Origin: Alnus glutinosa
Lineage: Eukaryota; Streptophyta; Magnoliopsida; Fagales; Betulaceae
Reading direction: 5' to 3'
Assembly: GCF_958979055.1 (NCBI RefSeq)
Contig: NC_084888.1
Coordinates: 30,742,804 to 30,806,803, forward strand
Length of the DNA: 64,000 nt
A model generated the notes under the pieces. That model searched no databases and had not been told where the DNA came from. It saw only the letters and a program-made list of their open reading frames with translations. Below, one piece after another: positions 62,805 to 64,000 of this stretch. How positions within the stretch are numbered: position 1 is the first letter of the stretch; the number at the start of each line of letters is the position of its first letter. The position numbers and the translations under genes are program-made.

Positions 62805-64000
62805 TTACTTGGACCAATCTCACACAAAATAGTATGGATGTGCTCTCACATGAAAATGTCCACGTGTAGCGTTATGTTTGCCTATAATAGCACTATGCTT
62901 TAAACCAAAGTCCTAACAACAAGGGAGATTGCATAGTATCAGAATTCACATCAATTTTCTTTTGATTTTTCTTAAATTTAGAGAATAAAATTACTTTTTA
63001 CTTCATTATTTAAATACACTTAACAATAGCTTTCCTTATATTTCATTTTATCAATTAAATATTATTCATTTACAAATATAAATTTATACCTACTCTCATA
63101 TTTTTCTCAAAATTCTAACACAAACATAATAAATGGTAAAAAGATGAGAGATGAGAAAGGAAATAAAAATATTTTGTATTAAAATAATAGATATGGAAGC
63201 TCTTTCGGTTCCCTACACATTGGGTAGAACTGTAGCATTCTCAATGTTTGGGGAACCGATAGGGTATATGATGTGGGTAATTTTTTATGATTTTTTTTTT
63301 TTTTTTTTTTACATTTTTCCTATATGTAAGGAATGGAATAGGTCATAGGAAAGCTGTTGTGAATGTTTAATATCACATAAATTATATCAAACAAAATTCA
63401 ACACATTATTTTTAGCAAAAGTAGGAAACCTTATTTAGATTGATTAGATAATATCAGATGGACAAAAATTAGCTACAAACTGATTTGTAACTAATTCTTA
63501 CAAAATAGTCTAATAAATTGTCAAGTGTCCCATAGTATGTGATCTAAGACATAAATTAGTTACAAACTAGTATAATAAAATGACACGTGTCCCTAAAGCA
63601 TGTGAAAAACACATACTTTTTTATGGAGATAAATTTCCGACAAACTGGTTTGTAGAAAATTTCATACTACCCACATATAAGAGTGACATGTGTCTTTTAA
63701 ACATGTGAGAAACATATATTTTTTTTATTAATTCTATTAAAAAAGCATGTGAGAAGTACATATTATTAAAACAACATATGCTTGTCACAGCTAAGGGAGT
63801 CAAGGGACATATGTCAATCTTATATGTGGGTTATATGAAATTTCCTATAAACTGATTTGTAGGAAATTTCTGTCCCTCTTTTATTATGCTATTAAAAAAA
63901 AAACACGTGAAAAATATATACTAAGGGACACTTGACAATTTATTATACTGGTTTTTCGGAATTAACCACAAAGCAGTTTGTAGCTAATTTTTCATTAAAT
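62805..64000. other. Intergenic DNA with reiterated palindromic motif
   Basis: No gene is seen. From about 63470 to the window end, variants of acaaactggtttgtag occur at about 63475, 63640, 63846 and 63968. They are interspersed with acacgtgtccc and gcatgtgagaa phrases; related material is at 6110-6610. The right end may be cut by the window border. Confidence 0.45.

Overview
The window is nuclear DNA of a flowering plant. Genes have introns with GT..AG borders, intergenic DNA is AT-rich and full of small inverted-repeat transposons, and the proteins are plant families: an organellar PPR editing factor, a leucine-rich-repeat receptor kinase, a DUF1442 protein and a cytochrome b5-like protein. 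Gene content suggests a eudicot, probably a woody rosid; the species cannot be fixed from sequence alone.

Six host genes are clear, and I rebuilt their exons by hand. From left to right they are: a DUF1442 protein (1523-2271, minus), an intronless CRR4-type PPR protein (11398-13377, plus), an LRR receptor-like kinase with a degenerate catalytic loop (16208-19442, minus), ribosomal protein S13/uS15 (31668-34494, plus), and a cytochrome b5-like protein (39158-41416, plus). They are followed by a tRNA 2'-phosphotransferase (44218-47579, plus) and a DxD-type sugar transferase-like protein (50684-54048, plus), which makes seven in all. From memory of Arabidopsis numbering, most match At2g45360 to At2g45320, with RPS13 matching At3g60770 on the sister segment. 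The window would then keep an older, less fractionated gene order.

The most informative region is 28.8-43.3 kb, a tandem duplication of about 7 kb. Unit 1 keeps the whole RPS13 gene. Unit 2 keeps only its promoter, first exon and start of intron 1, and these are fused about 120 bp upstream of the cytochrome b5-like gene. Elements present in one unit and absent from the other give empty sites, target duplications and a relative order of events. A TRIM and a 9-bp-TSD MITE predate the duplication; three other MITEs postdate it.

The right end (56765-62804) is a composite PIF/Harbinger DNA transposon. It has a decayed DDE transposase, a Myb/SANT-like second ORF and a tandem-repeat spacer. A non-autonomous arm carries a captured fragment of a Gfo/Idh/MocA-type dehydrogenase gene. 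Elsewhere there are a 5'-truncated LINE with target duplication, a tRNA-derived SINE inside an intron, several Mutator-like MITEs with 9-bp target duplications, hairpin MITEs, a GC-rich minisatellite inside a TIR element, and a 0.9-kb tandem duplication.

I found no CRISPR array, rRNA gene, intact tRNA gene or convincing new defence or biosynthetic system. The intervals 19.4-28.8 kb and 5-11 kb hold no gene I can support.
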